A DNA stretch of 64,000 bases, taken from NCBI GenBank assembly GCA_934183325.1, contig CAKPSH010000008.1, positions 1-64,000 on the forward strand. Direction: 5' to 3'. Both the position numbers and the translations under genes were made by a program. A model generated the notes under the pieces. That model was given only the letters and a program-made list of their open reading frames with translations, was not told the DNA's origin and ran no database searches. Below are positions 60,395 through 64,000 of this stretch, one piece after another (the stretch's first letter is position 1; the number at the start of each line of letters is the position of its first letter). Origin of the DNA: an uncultured Clostridia bacterium. Lineage in GTDB: Bacteria > Bacillota > Clostridia > TANB77 > CAG-508.

Positions 60395-61153
60395 TTGGAT
60401 AATTTATTTAGTTTAGATGGAAAAGTTGCAATTGTTACAGGAGTAAGTCGCGGTTTGGGAAGAGCTATGGCAATTGCATTAGCAAAAGCAGGAGCAAATA
60501 TTGTGGGAGTTGGACTTAGTGATATGTCATCAACAGAAGAAGAAATTAGAAAATGTGGAAGAGAATTTCTAGGAATACATGCAGATTTAACTTCAACAGA
60601 TAAAGTTGATGAAATTGTGGAAAAGACAGTGGAAAAGTTTAAAAGAGTAGATATATTAGTAAATAATTCAGGAACGATTGTAAGAGAAGATGCTATACAT
60701 TATACAGAAGAAGATTGGGATAAAATTTTAAATTTAAATCTAAGAACATTATTTTTCTTATCACAAAAAGTTGCTAAAGAATTTATAGAAGAAGGTGCTG
60801 GAGGAAAAATAATAAATATAGCATCAATGTTATCATTTCAAGGAGGAATAAGAGTTCCAGCATATACAGCCAGCAAAAGTGGAGTTATGGGATTAACAAA
60901 AGCATTAGCAAATGAATGGGCAAAATATAATATAAATGTAAATGCTATAGCACCAGGATATATGGAAACAGATAATACTAAAGAGATTAGAGAAGATGAA
61001 AGTAGATGTGCAGAAATATTAAATAGAATACCAGCACAAAGATGGGGAACTCCAGAAGATTTAGCAGGAGCAGTTGTATTTTTAGCATCTAATGCATCAA
61101 ACTATGTTAATGGACATATTTTGGCTGTTGACGGAGGATGGCTTGCTAGATAG
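60395..61153 (+). CDS. kduD: SDR oxidoreductase, 2-keto-3-deoxygluconate dehydrogenase type (KduD/DhuD)
   Basis: 252 residues, TTG start with AGGAGGAATTAAA upstream. Short-chain dehydrogenase: cofactor motif TGVSRGLGRAMA, NNSG, catalytic Ser in ASMLSFQGG, Tyr-x-x-x-Lys in YTASKSG, and C-terminal GHILAVDGGWLAR. The opening NLFSLDGKVAIVTG and IPAQRWGTPEDLAG are typical of KduD. The RpiB-family gene 27 bases downstream supports the uronate pathway, where the pair converts unsaturated uronate products to 2-keto-3-deoxygluconate. Confidence 0.82.
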   Translation: MDNLFSLDGKVAIVTGVSRGLGRAMAIALAKAGANIVGVGLSDMSSTEEEIRKCGREFLGIHADLTSTDKVDEIVEKTVEKFKRVDILVNNSGTIVREDAIHYTEEDWDKILNLNLRTLFFLSQKVAKEFIEEGAGGKIINIASMLSFQGGIRVPAYTASKSGVMGLTKALANEWAKYNINVNAIAPGYMETDNTKEIREDESRCAEILNRIPAQRWGTPEDLAGAVVFLASNASNYVNGHILAVDGGWLAR

Positions 61154-61180
61154 TTTTAGTATTAATGAAAGGGAAGAAAT

Positions 61181-61813
61181 ATGAAAATAGCGTTAATAAA
61201 TGAAAATAGTCAAGCTTCAAAGAATAAAATAATATATGATGCATTGAAAAAAGTAGCAAATGAAAAAGAATATGAAGTTTTTAACTATGGCATGGAAAAT
61301 TCAGAAGAAAATAATTTGACATATGTTCAAGCAGGACTATTAGCAGGAATTTTAATTAATTCAAAAGCTGCTGATTTTATTGTAACTGGTTGTGGAACAG
61401 GAGAAGGTGCTATGTTAGCACTTAATAGTTTTCCAAACGTACTTTGCGGACATATTGTAGATCCTACAGATGCATATTTATTCAGTCAAATAAATGCAGG
61501 AAATGCAATCTCAATGGGATATGCAAAAGGATTCGGCTGGGGAAGTGAATTAACATTAGTTAATATATTTGAAAAATTATTTGAAGGTGAATTTGGTGGA
61601 GGATATCCAAAAGAAAGAGTAGAACCAGAACAGGCAAATAAAAAAATATTAGACAAGGTAAAGCAAATAACTCATAAAGATATGTTAACAATTTTGAAGG
61701 AAATAGATAAAGAATTTTTATATCAAACGATAAATAGAGAACAATTCAAAAAATATTTTTTTGAAAACGCAGAAGATGGAGCAATAAAAGATTATATAAA
61801 AACAATAATATAA
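61181..61813 (+). CDS. RpiB/LacAB-family isomerase, probable DhuI-type uronate isomerase
   Basis: 210 residues. RpiB fold with GCGTGEGAMLALNSFPNVLCGHIVDPTDAYLF (in part) matching the G-C-G-T-G-x-G active-site loop. It is longer than RpiB (about 150) and matches the length and tail of the family that includes DhuI, which isomerises 4-deoxy-5-hexosulose uronate in the same pathway as DhuD. Pairing with the SDR gene supports that role; no glycan lyase is in the window. Confidence 0.75.
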   Translation: MKIALINENSQASKNKIIYDALKKVANEKEYEVFNYGMENSEENNLTYVQAGLLAGILINSKAADFIVTGCGTGEGAMLALNSFPNVLCGHIVDPTDAYLFSQINAGNAISMGYAKGFGWGSELTLVNIFEKLFEGEFGGGYPKERVEPEQANKKILDKVKQITHKDMLTILKEIDKEFLYQTINREQFKKYFFENAEDGAIKDYIKTII

Positions 61814-61816
61814 GGC

Positions 61817-61848
61817 AAAACCGAGGAAAATTATGTTTCCTCGGTTTT
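61817..61848. terminator. Bidirectional terminator overlapping the radical SAM gene end
   Basis: Perfect 13-bp stem AAAACCGAGGAAA / TTTCCTCGGTTTT; its right arm encodes the last residues of the convergent radical SAM protein. Confidence 0.85.
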
Positions 61849-62754
61849 GTTATAGAAACAGCCTTGATATAAGTTATTTTCTTTTAAAATTTTATCTATT
61901 CCATTTAATATCCATTTTTTATGAATATTCCATTCTGGTGCAAGTAATAATTCTTTTGGCGCATCACCAGAAATTCTATGAATTATTAAATTTGGAGAGA
62001 TATGTGTTAAAATATATGTTAAACATTTAAGATAATATTCAAGAGTAATTGGGATATATGTCCCATTAAGTAACATATTAGCAAGAATAGTATGTTTAAC
62101 AACATAAGTGGAATGGATTTTTAATCCTTGTATATTATGACTATTAATAAAATCTACATTATTAATAATATCTTGAAAAATTTCATTAGGAAGTCCAACC
62201 ATAATATGTGTTACAATATCTATATTATATTTATTTAAAAGATTAACTGCTTTAGTAAATTGAATATTAGAATAGCCTCTGTTAATTAGAATGCCAGTAG
62301 TTTCATTAGAAGTTTGAAGTCCAAGTTCAACCCAAACATAGTACTTATCTGAGTAAGTCTTTAAAAGTTGGCAAATCTCATCTGTAATACAATCTGGTCT
62401 AGTTGCGATTGCTAATGCAACTATATTTTTATTTATTAATGCAGAGTCATATTTAAGCTTTAGATTTTCAATTGTATCGTATGTATTGGTATAATTTTGA
62501 AAATACGCAATAAATTTATTTGCTCTTTCAGATTTATAACTTTTAAAATAATTTTCTACTTGTAAAGAAATATCATTAAATTTAATATGATCTCCAGAAC
62601 CTCTTTCACTGCAAAAAATACATCCACCAGAGGAAATTGTACCGTCTCTATTTGGACATGTAAAACCACCATCAATACATATTTTTAATGTTCTTTCACC
62701 AAATTTTTCTTTTAAATATTTGTTTAAATGTTTATATCTTTCTTTTTCTTCCAT
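61831..62754 (-). CDS. Radical SAM protein, TIGR01212/YtqA-YhcC family
   Basis: 307 residues. Starts with YKHLNKYLKEKFGERTLKICIDGGFTCPNRDG (in part) and GGCIFCSERG; the Cys of CPNRDG and the Cys-x-x-Cys of CIFCS bind the [4Fe-4S] cluster in this family, which has an altered radical SAM spacing. Also WVELGLQTSNE and THIMVGLPNE. Soluble; substrate unproven (tRNA modification has been proposed for homologues). No ribosome binding site stands out at the ATG. Confidence 0.9.
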   Translation of the reverse strand: MEEKERYKHLNKYLKEKFGERTLKICIDGGFTCPNRDGTISSGGCIFCSERGSGDHIKFNDISLQVENYFKSYKSERANKFIAYFQNYTNTYDTIENLKLKYDSALINKNIVALAIATRPDCITDEICQLLKTYSDKYYVWVELGLQTSNETTGILINRGYSNIQFTKAVNLLNKYNIDIVTHIMVGLPNEIFQDIINNVDFINSHNIQGLKIHSTYVVKHTILANMLLNGTYIPITLEYYLKCLTYILTHISPNLIIHRISGDAPKELLLAPEWNIHKKWILNGIDKILKENNLYQGCFYNKTEET

Positions 62755-62812
62755 AATAAACTAGTATAACATAGAAAATAATAAATTTCTAGAAAAAATG
62801 TAACAATTATAG

Positions 62813-62866
62813 AAAGAAGTATACGGGAATATTAAAAAAATTAATATGTTGGAATGCTTCTTTATA
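62813..62866 (-). terminator. Imperfect long hairpin downstream of the 44-residue gene
   Basis: Outer arms AAAGAAG/CTTCTTT and inner arms AATATTAA/TTAATAT around an A-rich loop, interrupted by mismatches. Probably ends the transcript of the small gene on the minus strand; no clean T-run. Confidence 0.4.
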
Positions 62867-62887
62867 TAATTGTTAACTTATAAAGAA

Positions 62888-63022
62888 CTAATAAAGTTTT
62901 AAAGTATCTTCTATAACATACGAAACAGGTAAAATGTCATCTTTATCAACCTCAACCTTGAAATGTGTAGAATTGTCACTAGATTTATAAACAGATACTG
63001 TAACAACACCTATTTTATTCAT
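62888..63022 (-). CDS. 44-residue orphan peptide
   Basis: MNKIGVVTVSVYKSSDNS and 26 further residues, ending VIEDTLKLY. A strong AAAGGGGG site lies eight bases before the ATG, unusually G-rich for this genome, which argues that it is translated. Alternating hydrophobic residues suggest a small beta protein; no signal peptide or membrane segment. No family recognised. The rest of the 460-base gap between the radical SAM and methyltransferase genes holds only the hairpin at 62813-62866 and the next promoter. Confidence 0.6.
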   Translation of the reverse strand: MNKIGVVTVSVYKSSDNSTHFKVEVDKDDILPVSYVIEDTLKLY

Positions 63023-63152
63023 AAGAACGCCCCCTTTGTTCATAATAAAAATAATATAGCACACAAAAAACGCGAAAAATGTCGAAAACGAAAGAAAATA
63101 TAAAAAAACTTAAAATATTAACAAAAACAAAAAGAAATGTTAGTTATAAAAT

Positions 63153-63181
63153 TTGCTAAAATAGTAAAAAAGTTGTATAAT
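63153..63181 (+). promoter_or_regulatory. Promoter of the methyltransferase gene
   Basis: TTGCTA (63153-63158), 17-base spacer, perfect TATAAT (63176-63181). Confidence 0.8.
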
Positions 63182-63218
63182 AAATAAGCTATGCCTTAAG
63201 AAAGGAAGGAATATTAAT

Positions 63219-64000
63219 ATGAATATTGCAGAAAACTGGAAAGATTATGAAATTATAGATATGGCAGATGGTGAGAAACTTGAAAGATGGGGAAATATTA
63301 TTTTAGTAAGACCAGATCCACAAATTATTTGGAAAGATAAAAGTTTTCCAAATAAATGGAAGAATATTAACGCAAAATATAATAGAAGCAAAACAGGAGG
63401 TGGAAGCTGGGAATATGTAAATAACTTACCCAAGGCGTGGCAAATTAAATATAAAGAATTAACCTTTAATATTAAGCCAATGGGATTTAAACATACAGGG
63501 TTATTTCCTGAACAAGCAGTAAATTGGGATTGGATGATTAATAAAATAAAAAATGCTGGGAGAGAAATAAAAGTACTTAATTTATTTGCGTATACAGGAG
63601 GAGCAACAGTTGCATGTGGTTATGCAGGGGCTAGTGTATGTCATGTTGACAGTTCAAAAGGTATGGTAGCTTGGGCTAAAGAAAATGTAATATCTTCAGG
63701 ATTGGAAAAAAGACCAATAAGATATATAGTTGATGATGTAAATAAATTTGTAAATAGAGAAATTAGAAGAGGAAACAAATATGATGCCATTATAATGGAT
63801 CCACCATCTTATGGAAGAGGAGCAAATGGAGAAGTATGGCAATTTGAAAATGATATTGCAGACTTAGTACAACTATGTACAAAAGTTTTATCTGACAAAC
63901 CTCTATTTTTTCTAATAAATTCGTATACAACAGGAATTTCATCAAAGGTATTGGAAAATATTATAAGATTAAACATAAAAAATAAGGGAAAAATTTCATC
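63219..64000 (+). CDS. Class I SAM-dependent methyltransferase, COG1092-like (cut by window end)
   Basis: 260 residues visible, open to the right edge. N-terminal part (IIDMADGEKLERWG, LVRPDPQIIW) precedes a Rossmann methyltransferase: substrate/entry segment GLFPEQAVNWDWM, SAM motif I VLNLFAYTGGATVACGYAGA, acidic loop HVDSSKGMVAWAKEN, and catalytic IMDPPSYGRG. The order FPEQ...LNLFAYTGG...DPPS is that of the RlmI/RlmK-type 23S rRNA cytosine methyltransferase family without its PUA domain. AAGGAAGGAATATTAAT precedes the ATG at 63219. Confidence 0.88.
   Translation, partial: MNIAENWKDYEIIDMADGEKLERWGNIILVRPDPQIIWKDKSFPNKWKNINAKYNRSKTGGGSWEYVNNLPKAWQIKYKELTFNIKPMGFKHTGLFPEQAVNWDWMINKIKNAGREIKVLNLFAYTGGATVACGYAGASVCHVDSSKGMVAWAKENVISSGLEKRPIRYIVDDVNKFVNREIRRGNKYDAIIMDPPSYGRGANGEVWQFENDIADLVQLCTKVLSDKPLFFLINSYTTGISSKVLENIIRLNIKNKGKIS

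Noticed and set aside
61831..63022. RiPP cluster (radical SAM plus 44-residue peptide)
   Set aside because: The radical SAM protein belongs to the general YtqA/TIGR01212 family without a peptide-binding domain, and the peptide has no Cys/Gly core or leader pattern.

Overview
The window is one contiguous low-G+C chromosome segment (about 28-30 % G+C by eye, strongly purine-rich coding strands) from an uncultured-looking member of the Bacillota, most likely class Clostridia. Reasons: a complete Spo0A with its DNA-binding domain, diadenylate cyclase CdaA, WalR/WalK-type two-component genes, the electron-transfer dihydroorotate dehydrogenase pair PyrK/PyrD class 1B, RicT (PSP1), a clostridial-type two-cluster ferredoxin, strong AGGAGG ribosome binding sites, frequent TTG/GTG starts and textbook sigma-A promoters with 17-base spacers. 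No phage, insertion sequence, CRISPR array or rRNA was found.

Layout. 1-6.4 kb: end of an unknown gene, a GT-C type membrane glycosyltransferase, an HdeD-like membrane protein, a CapA-family phosphoesterase, an ABC-F ATPase and a REC/HD-GYP regulator. 6.5-6.7 kb: tRNA-Cys and tRNA-Gly on the minus strand with their own promoter and terminator. 7.2-15.2 kb: a giant 1836-residue surface protein (thioester domain, five SpaA/Cna_B-like repeats, four isopeptide-type repeats, C-terminal membrane helix without a sortase motif) followed by a DUF2298 membrane protein. 15.3-23.3 kb: an OPRT-like protein, a SUMF1-like protein, and a pyrimidine operon pyrC - (ART-like + HD protein) - pyrF - pyrK - pyrD. 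23.3-23.7 kb: a single G+C-rich orphan gene with its own promoter. 24-31.5 kb: rpoB and rpoC, without the usual rplJL upstream. 31.6-34.4 kb: a Mn2+ (yybP-ykoY) riboswitch controlling a P-type ATPase. 34.6-41.8 kb: transglutaminase-like protein, kinase-fold protein, walR/walK, lepB, holB, ricT and ferredoxin. 41.8-46.3 kb: purA and purB from back-to-back promoters, then purF. 46.4-50.2 kb: an SsuABC/NMT1-type uptake system interrupted by an S1-domain gene and two copies of an intergenic repeat. 50.3-54.4 kb: ruvA, rarA, an Xre regulator, half-size TauE/SafE proteins and small genes. 54.5-58.6 kb: a small membrane protein, cdaA, an HI0933 flavoprotein, a YigZ protein and spo0A. 58.6-64 kb: a candidate small RNA, MTA/SAH nucleosidase, small membrane proteins, a KduD + RpiB-family uronate pair, a radical SAM protein, a 44-residue orphan peptide and a truncated methyltransferase.

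Most of the window is housekeeping: nucleotide synthesis (pyr and pur), transcription (rpoBC), replication and repair (holB, ruvA, rarA), envelope sensing (walRK), secretion (lepB) and developmental control (cdaA, spo0A). The parts least explained by known biology are the ART-like/HD protein inside the pyr operon, the kinase-fold protein with a promoter-masked start, the promoter-terminator pair that defines a small RNA downstream of spo0A, the G+C-rich single-gene island at 23.3 kb, the repeat that follows terminators, and a hairpin placed exactly between a ribosome binding site and its start codon at 53.7 kb.
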